NCBI GenBank assembly: GCA_964478545.1
Contig: CAYZIS010000001.1
Span: 164,941 to 228,940 of the forward strand
DNA from: DQWO01 sp964478545
GTDB lineage: Bacteria > Desulfobacterota > Anaeroferrophillalia > Anaeroferrophillales > Anaeroferrophillaceae
Direction: 5' to 3'
Length of the DNA: 64,000 nucleotides
Part shown: one piece after another, positions 35,124 through 43,856 of the stretch
Layout of the letters: each line of letters opens with the position of its first letter
How positions within the stretch are numbered: position 1 is the stretch's first letter
Notes under the pieces: model-generated
What the model saw: the letters and a program-made list of their open reading frames with translations, nothing else
What the model was told of the DNA's origin: nothing
Database searches by the model: none
Position numbers and translations under genes: made by a program

Positions 35124-36347
35124 ATGCCACAGTTCAGCTACGAAGTCATGAATTCACAGGGTGAGCGGCTGGTTGATGCCGCCGAGGCCCCGGATCGTCA
35201 GGAATTGCTGCTGCGCCTTCAGCGGCAGGGCCTGACCCTCATCCGCTGGCTGGATGCTTCAGGAAAAGCAGGGAAGCGGAGCCAAAAGATCTTTCAATGG
35301 CGGGCTAAAACCGGAATGAAGCGCCCCCAGCTTCTTGATTTTACCCGGGAGCTTGCCCATCTTACCCGGGAAGATGTGCCGGTGGACCGGGCACTGGCTA
35401 TCCTTATGGAAGTGGCGGGTGATGATTCAACTCGGGAAACGGCAAAATATCTGCGGACGTCCCTGCAGGGAGGAAAAAACCTTTCGGCGGCGATGGCCGA
35501 TCGACCCCAGGAATTTAACGATCTCTATGTCAACATGGTCCGGGCCGGGGAAGCCGGCGGCATCCTGCCGCAGATTCTCACCAAGCTGGGAGAATTTCTC
35601 GAGCAGTCGGAGGAAGTCCGCCGCTATATCATCTCCAGTTCCATCTATCCGTCCATTCTGTTGTCGGTGGGATTTCTTTCCATTTTGATTATTGTCGGTT
35701 TTGTTGTTCCCCGTTTTGCCGATATCTTTGCTGATCTGGGGCAACAGTTGCCCCTTTCCACCCGGATGCTGATGGCGGCCAGCCATTTTCTCCAGCGCTG
35801 GTGGCTGGTGCTGCTCGCCCTGCTTGCCACTTTCGTCTTTGGCGGACGACGACTGGCCCATACCCCCAAGGGAAAAAGTTTTTTAGATCGCCTTTCCTTG
35901 CGCCTGCCCGGCCTCGGATCATTGGGACTTGATATCCAGGTGAGCCGTTTTGCCCGGACCCTGGGAACCTTGATCATCAGCGGCGTATCTTTGCTCAAAG
36001 CCATTGATATTTCCGGCAAGGTAGTGTCCAACAGCCTGATTCGGGTCGATATCGAGCGTATTTACCAGCAGGTTAAAACCGGCAAAAGAATCAGCGAATT
36101 GATGCGGGTCGGTGGGCTTTTCCCCGTCAAAATGATCCAGATGGTGACCCTCGGGGAAGAAACCGGTCAGATTGGCAAAATGCTGGAAACGGCCGCCAAT
36201 GAGCTTGACCGAACGATTGAAATTAGGATAAAACGCTACTTGGCGCTGGTGGAACCGATCGCAATTTTATTGATGGGTTTGATAATCGGCGCGGTTGTCA
36301 TCTCCATGCTTTCGGCGATACTGGGAATCAATGATATCAATTTCTGA
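35124..36347 (+). CDS. gspF: Type II secretion inner-membrane protein GspF
   Basis: 407 residues, the family length. It contains two T2SSF domains (about 70-195 and 272-395) and three membrane helices (near 170, 222 and 378). Characteristic segments are LAHLTREDVPVDRALAIL, MVRAGEAGGILPQIL and MVTLGEETGQIGKML. It couples GspE motion to pseudopilus growth. The TGA stop codon (36345-36347) is the first three bases of a MITE-like repeat, so insertion of that element probably defined or rebuilt the present C-terminus (SAILGINDINF), which still looks normal in length. Confidence 0.95.
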   Translation: MPQFSYEVMNSQGERLVDAAEAPDRQELLLRLQRQGLTLIRWLDASGKAGKRSQKIFQWRAKTGMKRPQLLDFTRELAHLTREDVPVDRALAILMEVAGDDSTRETAKYLRTSLQGGKNLSAAMADRPQEFNDLYVNMVRAGEAGGILPQILTKLGEFLEQSEEVRRYIISSSIYPSILLSVGFLSILIIVGFVVPRFADIFADLGQQLPLSTRMLMAASHFLQRWWLVLLALLATFVFGGRRLAHTPKGKSFLDRLSLRLPGLGSLGLDIQVSRFARTLGTLIISGVSLLKAIDISGKVVSNSLIRVDIERIYQQVKTGKRISELMRVGGLFPVKMIQMVTLGEETGQIGKMLETAANELDRTIEIRIKRYLALVEPIAILLMGLIIGAVVISMLSAILGINDINF

Positions 36348-36470
36348 TGGCTTCGTAAAAGCTCCCTCTTCTTCGTTGCCCGGCAGCCTTCGTTATTGTG
36401 GCGTACCTTCAGGTACGCCTCACGCTTCAGGTTTTAGGTGCCTCGAATATGAATCTTTTACTGTGCCGTC
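36345..36470. repeat. MITE-like repeat, copy 2, inside the secretion operon
   Basis: TGATGGCTTCGTAAAAG at the left end matches the right terminal repeat of the 498-652 element in inverse orientation, and homology continues to CTGTGCCGTC at 36470. The outer end equivalent to the second inverted repeat is missing here. An internal hairpin GGCGTACCT (36400-36408) / AGGTACGCC (36411-36419) is present. It lies between gspF and gspH. Confidence 0.7.
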
Positions 36471-36519
36471 CCGTTTCCCCGGCTTTTTTCGATTTTTAGT
36501 GCGACAGAGGTTTCGATTG

Positions 36520-36978
36520 GTGTCTGACCGTCGCGGCTTTACTCTGCTGGAACTGATCGTGGTCATGGTGCTCATGGCCCTGGGGGTTTCCCTGATTACC
36601 ACCAGCCTTGGTCGGGGTATAGGAAGACGGCGTCCCAAGGCCTTTGTTCAGCAGTTCGTCAGTCTTTGTCGTCAAGCCCGCAGCCAGGCGTTGTCTACTG
36701 CCCGGCCGGTGTTGCTGACCATTGATGGTGATGCCCGTTGCTGCTGGTTGGATGCCCGAAAACCGGGCTTAAAAATCCCGGACATCATCCGTATTGAAGT
36801 GGAAGATCGGGTTTCCAGTTATCAAGCGGAAGCCGGTTATCAGGTTGTTTTTTTCCCCGACGGCAGTTCCACCGGTGACCGCCTGTTTTTTTCCGTCGAT
36901 GGCCAGCCAATGGCCTTTCTCCACCTTGATCCCCTGACCGGCTTCATCCAGTTGCAATCAACCCGGGAGCAGAATTAG
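36520..36978 (+). CDS. gspH: Type II secretion minor pseudopilin GspH
   Basis: About 152 residues. The frame is open upstream through the MITE-like repeat, but a sensible start is GTG at 36520 (or TTG at 36517), 6-9 bases after AGAGG. This gives a short leader MSDRRG|FTLLELIVVMVLM with the prepilin site and Glu at +5. The rest is beta-rich with a CC pair near residue 70, as expected for GspH, a tip pseudopilin. Stop at 36978 is directly followed by the gspI start. Confidence 0.85.
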   Translation: MSDRRGFTLLELIVVMVLMALGVSLITTSLGRGIGRRRPKAFVQQFVSLCRQARSQALSTARPVLLTIDGDARCCWLDARKPGLKIPDIIRIEVEDRVSSYQAEAGYQVVFFPDGSSTGDRLFFSVDGQPMAFLHLDPLTGFIQLQSTREQN

Positions 36979-37383
36979 ATGGTTTGCCGACAGAACTTCT
37001 CCAGTGGCTTTACTCTGCTGGAGGTGATGGTGGCCCTGCTGATCCTCGGTGCTTCCTTGGGCGCTGTCTTTGGCGGTTTATATCAGGCCAAGCGCATTTC
37101 CTGGCGGGCGGATGAACGGTTGACGGCAACCCGCATCCTGCATAATCTCCTGGTTGACGATCAACTGCGGCGCCAGTGTATTGCCGAAGGGGAAATCAAT
37201 GATGAGGTGAAGGATGAGGACGGCTGGCATTATGCTTTCAGCAGTGAACAACTGATACTTGATGCGGAAGATGATGAAGAACCTTTGGAGATTCCAGGGG
37301 TGTTTAAAATCACGGCCTGCGTCAGCCACACATCTAACGACCGGGAGAAAAAATACTGCCTGGAACGTTGGCAACGAAAATAA
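36979..37383 (+). CDS. gspI: Type II secretion minor pseudopilin GspI
   Basis: 134 residues. Prepilin site SG|FTLLEVMVALLILG near residue 10; the remainder (QAKRISWRADERLTATRILHNLL) fits GspI, which nucleates the pseudopilus tip with GspJ and GspK. It begins immediately after gspH with no gap. A perfect 62-bp palindrome follows the stop. Confidence 0.85.
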   Translation: MVCRQNFSSGFTLLEVMVALLILGASLGAVFGGLYQAKRISWRADERLTATRILHNLLVDDQLRRQCIAEGEINDEVKDEDGWHYAFSSEQLILDAEDDEEPLEIPGVFKITACVSHTSNDREKKYCLERWQRK

Positions 37384-37388
37384 TAGGA

Positions 37389-37450
37389 GGGGGTCAAATC
37401 TTTATCATTGACATTTTTTAAAAAATGTCAATGATAAAGATTTGACCCCC
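37389..37450. repeat. Perfect 62-bp palindrome, copy 1 (GGGGGTCAAATCTTTATC family)
   Basis: Two 31-bp arms (37389-37419 and 37420-37450) are exact reverse complements. A second copy at 46807-46868 has the same outer 18 bp but differs inside, with changes on both arms that keep pairing. It sits in the 69-bp gap between gspI and gspJ. Transcribed, it would form a very stable hairpin and could partly block or punctuate read-through. It resembles REP elements mobilised by TnpA-REP transposases (inference). Confidence 0.85.
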
Positions 37451-37452
37451 CT

Positions 37453-38115
37453 ATGAGAGATATGGACGCCAGACAAAACTGCTTTGATTCCCCGCATTCT
37501 TCACGAGGTTATACCTTGCTGGAGATTATGGTGGCTATGGTTCTGGTCAGCACGGTAACTCTGATTGCCACCATGGCCCTGCGTCTGTCCATGAATGCCT
37601 GGGAGCGGGGCCGGCAGGAAGGGGAGGTTGGGGCTTTAAGGGTCACCCTGCCCTTGCTGCTTGAGCATCAGCTGGCTTCCCTGGTTGACCAGGCCGATTT
37701 TCCGGCAAAAAGGAAACTACCTTTCGACGGCCGTTCTCAGGGGCTGTCATTTTTTACCACCTATGCCCCCCGGGGGGCTGGTGCCGGGGGGCTACAGCGG
37801 GTTACCTATCTCTATGAAGAAGAGCAAAAAACCTTGTGGATATATTTGCAGACAGTTACTCGTGAGGAACAACTTAAAACGGAATATGATCCCTTGTCGA
37901 CGGAATGGAATCGGGAGTTGAAACCGGTTTCGCAGCTGGCCGGAATTGAATCATTGACCTTCGAGTACAATACCCATCCTCATCCCGTCTTCAGTGAAGA
38001 TGACCATTGGCAGGAAAAGTCTGAGAAGGTACCCACCGGCATCCGCCTGCAACTGACCCGCAGTGGCCGAAAAAAAGTGGAATCATGGTTTTTCATGGTG
38101 GCTGGAGGCCAATGA
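37453..38115 (+). CDS. gspJ: Type II secretion minor pseudopilin GspJ
   Basis: 220 residues. Prepilin site RG|YTLLEIMVAMVLVS with Glu at +5; the body (LRVTLPLLLEHQLASLVDQ, LSFFTTYAP, GIESLTFEYN) matches the GspJ layout. The start is ATG at 37453 or ATG at 37462; neither has a normal ribosome-binding site because the palindrome abuts it, so translation may depend on the hairpin or on coupling. The stop overlaps the gspK start (ATGATGA). Confidence 0.85.
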   Translation: MRDMDARQNCFDSPHSSRGYTLLEIMVAMVLVSTVTLIATMALRLSMNAWERGRQEGEVGALRVTLPLLLEHQLASLVDQADFPAKRKLPFDGRSQGLSFFTTYAPRGAGAGGLQRVTYLYEEEQKTLWIYLQTVTREEQLKTEYDPLSTEWNRELKPVSQLAGIESLTFEYNTHPHPVFSEDDHWQEKSEKVPTGIRLQLTRSGRKKVESWFFMVAGGQ

Positions 38116-38996
38116 TGAAACAGCGGGAAAGTCATGGCCGGCGGGGCAGCATCCTTATTGTTGTCCTCTGGGTTCTGCTGCTGATCAGCCTGCTGGCGGG
38201 CCGTTATCTCAGTCACAATCGGGGTAAAGCGGCGGCCGCCGCCTATGGCTGGCAATCTTTAGCCCGGGAACAGGCCTTTTTGTCGGTGCTGGAATTGTAC
38301 TCGGGCAGCGGCCAGCCACTGCCGCCGGTGAACAAAGTCGAGGGCAGTGAACCGGAGGAGAATCAAAAGCAAGACGGAGAGCTGGGGGTGCCGGATACCC
38401 CTGACTGGCGTCCATTGATGATCGGTAAACTCAAGCTCTTGCTGCGGGAAAGTTCCGAAAAAAAGAGGTTCAATCTGAACAGTGCTGCTGATGAAGCGAT
38501 CAGGAAAGCAATTCGCCAGGGTTTGGGGGATGATCGCCTGGAAGAAGCCGACCAAGTGGCTGATGCCCTGCTGGATTGGCGTGACCCTGATGATCTCGTT
38601 CGTAGCGATGGGGCCGAAAAGGGTTTTTACCAGCAGGAAGGCTTGGCCTACGAACCAGCCGACGGTCCTTTCAAAACCTTGAATGAAATGCTGTTGGTGC
38701 GCGGGGTTACCCCTGAGCTGTTTTGGGGTGATGCTCCCGTTATCGCTTCCCTGGATCAGGATAATCAGGGCGAGGTTGAAGATGTTGGCCAGGAACCGAT
38801 ATTTTCCCTGATTAACGCCTTCACAATCAGTGGGAAAAATGTTAAAAGAGTCGAGGTGGTTTTCCTGCAGGATAACGGTGCTGCCATGGCTTTTACCGCC
38901 TTCTTACAGGGAAGGGGACAAAAGTGGAGTCTCTTTCGCTGCTTCCGCTGTTACTTGTCGGCGGCTGAAAAAGAGAAAAAAACCGAGAAAAAATGA
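38112..38996 (+). CDS. gspK: Type II secretion minor pseudopilin GspK
   Basis: 294 residues. N-terminal RRG|SILIVVLWVLLLISLLA is the atypical prepilin site of GspK, which lacks Glu at +5. The SAM-like alpha domain region contains FNLNSAADEAIRKAIRQGL and ADALLDWRDPDDLVRSDGAE, a calcium/turn motif typical of the family. It caps the pseudopilus. Start and stop overlap gspJ and gspL by four bases, showing tight coupling. Confidence 0.9.
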   Translation: MMKQRESHGRRGSILIVVLWVLLLISLLAGRYLSHNRGKAAAAAYGWQSLAREQAFLSVLELYSGSGQPLPPVNKVEGSEPEENQKQDGELGVPDTPDWRPLMIGKLKLLLRESSEKKRFNLNSAADEAIRKAIRQGLGDDRLEEADQVADALLDWRDPDDLVRSDGAEKGFYQQEGLAYEPADGPFKTLNEMLLVRGVTPELFWGDAPVIASLDQDNQGEVEDVGQEPIFSLINAFTISGKNVKRVEVVFLQDNGAAMAFTAFLQGRGQKWSLFRCFRCYLSAAEKEKKTEKK

Positions 38997-40342
38997 TAAT
39001 GGCTTTGCAACGAAAAACAGAAATGCTGGGTATGTATTGCGGCAGTGAGCGGCTCTTTTATGCCGACCTCAACCGAGGCCTGGTGGGTGGCTGGCAGCCC
39101 AAACCACCCTGTGCTGGTTTCTCTGCCTGGGGAGATGTGCCCCAGTCCGGCCCCGCTGGGGTTAAACATCTGCTTTCCCGGATACCGCCGGCCACCGGCC
39201 GGGCTATCTACCTGGCGCTGCCCCAGCATTATTTTTTCATTCGCAATCTCGAGTTGCCTCCCATGTCCCGGGAAGATGCCCTGGCCGCGGTGGAAGCCTC
39301 GTTGCAGGTTTCAGCCCATCTTCCTTTGGCTGAGATTTATTACGATATTCATCTCTGTCCATCGGCTGATCGACGGGTGCATGGCCTGTTGATTTATGCC
39401 CGGCGGCAGGATATGGACCCTTTTTTGGAAGCCTTGAACAGCACCGGCCACCAGCGGGAGCTGGAAGGCCTGTTTCCCGCTATTCTTGGCATGGGTGCCT
39501 GGGTAGCCAGGCAGGGTTATACCCTGCCCCTGGCTCTGGTTGTCGAACAGGATGGTGAACGGGAGCTGGGGGTTTTTGCCAAAAATGGCACCTTGTACGC
39601 GGCCTCGGTGGCCGAATTGGAAAATACTATCTGGCAGCAGAATATGGTGGTCCGCTATCCAGAACTGAAAGAGCGGTTTTTTTCAGCTGCTGGCGGCGAT
39701 GAAACCCTGCCGGTTATGCCGGAGCCCGCGGCTGATCATTGTTTTTCCCTGCCGCCGGTGAAGGAAAATCCGGCGGTCGCGGCTCTGGCCCCGGTACTTG
39801 CCGGCCAGCAGCCGGTTTGTCTTGATGATCGACCGGTGAAATTGAAACAGGTGCATCCGCTTCCCTGGTTGTTGTTGGGGGCTTTCCTCCTTGCCTTTTT
39901 TTGTGGTGGCTTGAGTTGGCGGGCAAGGGTTGTGGATCGTACATTGCAGCAGGAACTGTCTGTCCTGAACCTGGAGAATAGCAAGCTGAAAAAACGGCTT
40001 TCTCCCCTGGAGAAACGCCATCAGCTCAGCAAAAAAGCCAAGGGAATGCTCAAAGATATTGATGATTTTCTCAAGCAGCGGCCGCGTTTTTACAGCTTAT
40101 TGAACGATATGGCTGATCGAATTCCGGAAGGTACGTGGTTTTCCTCGCTTGTCTATCGTAAAGGACAGTTAACCTTGCGCGGCCAGTCATCCGATGCGTT
40201 GAAAGTTGTCGAATCTTTGCGGGAAAGTGAGTTTTTTTCTGAGGTTAAGCTCAGGGGAACCGTGAATAAATCCCGTGGGCAGGTGGAGCGTTTTGGCCTT
40301 GTTTTGCAGCTGAAAGAAAGTAATGATGAAAAGGATAAGTAA
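38993..40342 (+). CDS. gspL: Type II secretion GspL-like protein (PilM-PilN type)
   Basis: 449 residues. The cytoplasmic part (1-280) is PilM/actin-like, with ALPQHYFFIRNLELPPMSREDAL and LVVEQDGERELGVF. A membrane helix lies near 286-304 (LPWLLLGAFLLAFFCGGL), followed by a PilN-type coiled coil and ferredoxin-like domain (FYSLLNDMADRIPEGTWFSSL...LTLRGQSSDALKVVESL). It anchors GspE at the inner membrane. ATG at 38993 overlaps the gspK stop; ATG at 38999 is an alternative. Confidence 0.85.
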   Translation: MIMALQRKTEMLGMYCGSERLFYADLNRGLVGGWQPKPPCAGFSAWGDVPQSGPAGVKHLLSRIPPATGRAIYLALPQHYFFIRNLELPPMSREDALAAVEASLQVSAHLPLAEIYYDIHLCPSADRRVHGLLIYARRQDMDPFLEALNSTGHQRELEGLFPAILGMGAWVARQGYTLPLALVVEQDGERELGVFAKNGTLYAASVAELENTIWQQNMVVRYPELKERFFSAAGGDETLPVMPEPAADHCFSLPPVKENPAVAALAPVLAGQQPVCLDDRPVKLKQVHPLPWLLLGAFLLAFFCGGLSWRARVVDRTLQQELSVLNLENSKLKKRLSPLEKRHQLSKKAKGMLKDIDDFLKQRPRFYSLLNDMADRIPEGTWFSSLVYRKGQLTLRGQSSDALKVVESLRESEFFSEVKLRGTVNKSRGQVERFGLVLQLKESNDEKDK

Positions 40343-40892
40343 ACGCGCCCGGAAGTGGCTTTTGGGTCTGGCACTGATTGCGACGGCGCTGCTCATTTGG
40401 TGGGTTTATGATTATGAACCCCAGCTCAGCCGGTTGACCTTTGCCAGGGATGCCGTGCATCAGGCTCAGGAGCGTCAGGAGATGTTAAAGAACCGCTTGC
40501 AGCGCTTCTCTGCCGATGACAAAAAACAGCAGGCTCAAAATAAACAACTGGAAGCCTTGAGCTCCAGGATTATTCCAGGAAAAAGTATTGAAGAGGTTAA
40601 TGCCCAGGTGCAAACGGAACTGCAGAAATTTCTCGATGACCATGACATTTCTTTGAGCTCCTACCAGGCAATGGCTCCGGGGAAGTGGCGTGATTACAAA
40701 TTGGGAAAGATGCAGTTTCGTCTCAGTACTACGACCCGGAAATTTTCCGAGGTGCTTGAGTATCTGGAAAAATTGGATACGGCGGTATGTGTGACCGGAA
40801 TGAATATTCGCTATCAGAAGAGGAAAAAAGGGTTGCTTAATGTTACTCTGGAGCTTTCCACCTTTTTTGTGGAAGAGGAGAAAACGTCATGA
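40323..40892 (+). CDS. gspM: Type II secretion GspM/PilO-like protein
   Basis: 189 residues: a short cytoplasmic end, one membrane helix (WLLGLALIATALLIWWVY), a coiled coil (about 45-85, many Gln and Lys) and a C-terminal ferredoxin-like domain (FRLSTTTRKFSEVLEYLEKLDTAV). This is the PilO/GspM layout, partner of GspL. It overlaps the 3' end of gspL by 20 bases and gspC-like by 4 bases. Confidence 0.8.
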   Translation: MMKRISKRARKWLLGLALIATALLIWWVYDYEPQLSRLTFARDAVHQAQERQEMLKNRLQRFSADDKKQQAQNKQLEALSSRIIPGKSIEEVNAQVQTELQKFLDDHDISLSSYQAMAPGKWRDYKLGKMQFRLSTTTRKFSEVLEYLEKLDTAVCVTGMNIRYQKRKKGLLNVTLELSTFFVEEEKTS

Positions 40893-41689
40893 AACAAAAA
40901 ATAGCTAGGTATTGGTTTTTTCGCCAAACGATTATCATGCTGATCTTGTTGGGAATGTTTAGCTTTTTGCTTCTCCATATACCATCATTCCTGATTGTTG
41001 ATGCCGCTGCGGCTGAAACTCCAAAAAGTGACGAAGTCCCGATGATGGTCAAACGGCATATATTTTCTCCGGAAGATGAACAACCGGCAGACAAGGCCCT
41101 GGGACCTCGCTCGGAGGCAGCCAGCAAGCTGGAAAAAGAGCTTCTTTTTACCGGCGTGATCCATTCCCCTCAAGGAAAATGGGCTATTATTCGGCCTAAG
41201 AATAAAACAAAACGGGAGGATGCTTCCTGGCGCTTGAGCGAAGGGGATGAAATCAAGGGCTACCATGTGAAGGAAATCGGCCCCAATTATATTATCCTGG
41301 TCAGCAAAGATAAGCCGGTACGCCTGGATCTTTACCGGGGGACCAAGAGCCGACCGGCACCGCCGCCCGAGCCATCGGTTCCGTTAACGCCTGTTCCTGT
41401 AGCAGCCACGGTTAACCTGGGGCAACAGGGGGTTGCAAAGAGTGCGACACCCGGTGCCAGATCTACTACCAGTGATACAAGAGCGCCCTTAATTCGCCGG
41501 CGGGGTTCGAGGTCGACGGCAGCAGTGCCTTCGTCCAAAGAAAATGCTAACAATCCTGCGACGCGGCAGCCGAGCACTTCGCTTGCTGATATTCTTAAAA
41601 GTGCCCGCCAGAATTCCAATACCAAAACGGGAGGTCTTCCCTCGACTAATCCCTTTTCCCGGATTATCCAGCAGAGCCAGGGGAAGTAG
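40889..41689 (+). CDS. Type II secretion GspC/PilP-like protein
   Basis: 266 residues. It has one N-terminal membrane helix (about 12-35), then MVKRHIFSPEDEQ and an HR/PilP-type beta domain (about 85-152: LLFTGVIHSPQGKWAIIRP...RLSEGDEIKGYHVKEIGPNYIILV), which in homologues links the inner-membrane platform to the secretin. The C-terminal 110 residues are Ser/Pro/Thr/Arg-rich and look disordered, not a PDZ domain. It ends the operon. No secretin gene (gspD) follows or precedes, so the secretin must be encoded elsewhere. Confidence 0.75.
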   Translation: MKQKIARYWFFRQTIIMLILLGMFSFLLLHIPSFLIVDAAAAETPKSDEVPMMVKRHIFSPEDEQPADKALGPRSEAASKLEKELLFTGVIHSPQGKWAIIRPKNKTKREDASWRLSEGDEIKGYHVKEIGPNYIILVSKDKPVRLDLYRGTKSRPAPPPEPSVPLTPVPVAATVNLGQQGVAKSATPGARSTTSDTRAPLIRRRGSRSTAAVPSSKENANNPATRQPSTSLADILKSARQNSNTKTGGLPSTNPFSRIIQQSQGK

Positions 41690-41751
41690 GCGGCTTTTGA
41701 AAAATTATCGTGGTCGTTACATATTCAACGTATTTGTGGTGTAGAAAGACC

Positions 41752-42600
41752 ATGAAGAATTTTTCCTTGAAAGAAATAGCCCATCCATTCGTTGGATTCA
41801 CTGCATTGCTCAGTTCGTGGATCATGGCGCCTTTTCGATTTCACACGCTTTTCAAAGGATTTGTCAACCAGGAAATTCGGGGAAAATATGCCGGTTCCAT
41901 GGGCGGACTCATCTGGTACATATTGACGCCATTGAGTACTCTCCTCATATACATTTTTATCTTTTCTGTGGTATTCCAGATTAGGATGAAACCGATTGAA
42001 ACCGGTACTGACAGTTTCGTTGTTTATTTACTGGCCGGCCTGTTACCATGGCTGGCCTTTTCTGAGGCGGCGACAAACGCCCCTGGATTGATCATTGGAA
42101 AATCAAACCTGATCACTAAGGTACTTTTTCCCACCGAGGTTCTACCCATTGCCTCCGTGGTGGTAACCTATCTGATAAATGGTGTTGGATTTCTTTTTCT
42201 TTTGGGATTCCTTCTCTTCATGGGTTACGGTCATGTGGTGTGGTTGTGGTTTCCCGTGGTCCTCGGATTTCAAATGATTTTTACCTTGGGATTTGTCATT
42301 TGGATATCAAGCCTGAGCGTATTTATCCGGGATATCCAGCAGTTTATCGGAATAGTAATTCAGATCTGGTTTTATCTGACCCCCATTCTGTTCCCTTTAA
42401 CCATGGTTCCCGAAAAGTATAGGGTTGTACTTACTATAAATCCCATGTATCCATTCATTGAACTGTACCACCTGGTCTTATTGCAACACCGGATTTCATT
42501 GCCGTTGCTGGGCTTTGCTGTTGCGATGGCTATGCTTGTATTTCTTACTGCGATCATGTTCTTCAATCATGTTAAGAATTCCTTTGCAGATGTCCTGTGA
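41752..42600 (+). CDS. wzm: ABC-2 type polysaccharide export permease Wzm
   Basis: 282 residues with six membrane helices. FKGFVNQEIRGKYAGSMGGLIWYILTPL is the hallmark of the Wzm/TagG/KpsM family; PTEVLPIASVVVTYLINGV and WFYLTPILFP are also typical. With Wzt it moves an undecaprenyl-linked O-polysaccharide to the periplasm. ATG at 41752 follows GAAAGACC; an upstream in-frame start at 41710 has no ribosome-binding site. It begins 62 bases after the secretion operon and may be read through from it. Confidence 0.85.
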   Translation: MKNFSLKEIAHPFVGFTALLSSWIMAPFRFHTLFKGFVNQEIRGKYAGSMGGLIWYILTPLSTLLIYIFIFSVVFQIRMKPIETGTDSFVVYLLAGLLPWLAFSEAATNAPGLIIGKSNLITKVLFPTEVLPIASVVVTYLINGVGFLFLLGFLLFMGYGHVVWLWFPVVLGFQMIFTLGFVIWISSLSVFIRDIQQFIGIVIQIWFYLTPILFPLTMVPEKYRVVLTINPMYPFIELYHLVLLQHRISLPLLGFAVAMAMLVFLTAIMFFNHVKNSFADVL

Positions 42601-42652
42601 ACGTTTAGGGACGTTCTCCAGGTCTACTCGGTAAAACCTTGAGGATCATAAA

Positions 42653-43852
42653 TTGTACGCTATTGAAGCTGACACCTTGACCAAACACTATCGGGTTTAT
42701 CTGGAGCCTTTTGATCGCCTGAAGGAAATGGTGACGCGCCGGTCATGCCATGAGTTGGTGGAGGCCCTGAAAGGCGTTTCCTTTCAGATTCCCTATGGGG
42801 AAACTTTGGGGATTATCGGTGAAAATGGTTCGGGTAAGTCTACATTGCTCAAAATTCTTGCGGGAACTACCCAGCCTACGGGCGGAAACTTGGTTAAACA
42901 AGGTCGAACGGCGGCTCTCCTGGAACTTGGTTCCGGTTTTCATCCGGATTTCAGTGGCAGGAGAAATATCCATCTCAATGCCGCGTTGCTGGGCTTGAAT
43001 GAAAAAGAGATCAGGGAGAAAGAACCGGAAATTATTGAATTTTCAGAATTGCAGAATGTCATTGACCGACCGGTAAAAACATATTCATCAGGGATGTATA
43101 TGCGCCTGGCTTTCTCCATTGCCATCAGCGTGGATCCCGATATCCTGATTATCGATGAGGCATTGAGCGTTGGCGATCAATATTTTCAGCAGAAATGTAT
43201 CGAACGGATGACACGTATCAAGGATACTGGAAAGACCTTCCTCTTTTGCAGTCACAGCATGTATCTGGTGGCTGAATTATGTAAAAAAAGTATTTGGCTG
43301 CACCAGGGAAAAATACGTGATTATGGAGAAAGTGCCGACGTGGTTGGGTCCTACTTGGCGTATCTGGAGGAGAAACAGTCTAAAGAAGGAAGTGGTGCCT
43401 TGAAACCTTCTCCGGAAATTACTACAGAGCCACCAGAAGTAATAATCGACGAAGTTTTTGTTACGGATATAAATGGTGTCAGGCTGGAGCGGGCCATGCA
43501 GTTTGAACCTTTGCTTGTTAACATAAAAACCCACCGTGATGGTACGCCTTTCAGAGGCCATATGGCTATCACGCTGATGAAGCCTGATGAAAAAGTTATT
43601 TTTGCGGTTATAACCAAAAAGGCGGGGTTGGACCCTGTGGAGTTTGCGGGAGAGCAATTGACAAAACTTCTTTTACCATCCCTGCCCCTGGGTTCGGGAG
43701 CGTATAAAGCATCAGCCCTGGTGTCCGATGAACATGGACTGAGATGTGTTTATGACGACAGGTCAGATGTTTTTCACGTTGCCAGTGAACAGCCGGCGCT
43801 GGGTATGTGCTGGATGGAGCATGAGTGGCAGTTGCCGGACGGAAACCAGTAA
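42653..43852 (+). CDS. wzt: ABC polysaccharide exporter ATPase Wzt with C-terminal glycan-binding domain
   Basis: 399 residues. The ATPase half has Walker A GENGSGKST, the signature YSSGMYMRLAFSIA and Walker B ILIIDEALSVGD, exactly the Wzt/TagH style. Residues about 262-390 form a Wzt_C-like beta-sandwich (IIDEVFVTDINGVRL...FRGHMAITLMKPDEKVIFAV). In E. coli O8/O9a this domain recognises a non-reducing terminal cap before export. A TTG start at 42653 is supported by GAGGA (42641-42645). Confidence 0.9.
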   Translation: MYAIEADTLTKHYRVYLEPFDRLKEMVTRRSCHELVEALKGVSFQIPYGETLGIIGENGSGKSTLLKILAGTTQPTGGNLVKQGRTAALLELGSGFHPDFSGRRNIHLNAALLGLNEKEIREKEPEIIEFSELQNVIDRPVKTYSSGMYMRLAFSIAISVDPDILIIDEALSVGDQYFQQKCIERMTRIKDTGKTFLFCSHSMYLVAELCKKSIWLHQGKIRDYGESADVVGSYLAYLEEKQSKEGSGALKPSPEITTEPPEVIIDEVFVTDINGVRLERAMQFEPLLVNIKTHRDGTPFRGHMAITLMKPDEKVIFAVITKKAGLDPVEFAGEQLTKLLLPSLPLGSGAYKASALVSDEHGLRCVYDDRSDVFHVASEQPALGMCWMEHEWQLPDGNQ

Positions 43853-43856
43853 AAAC

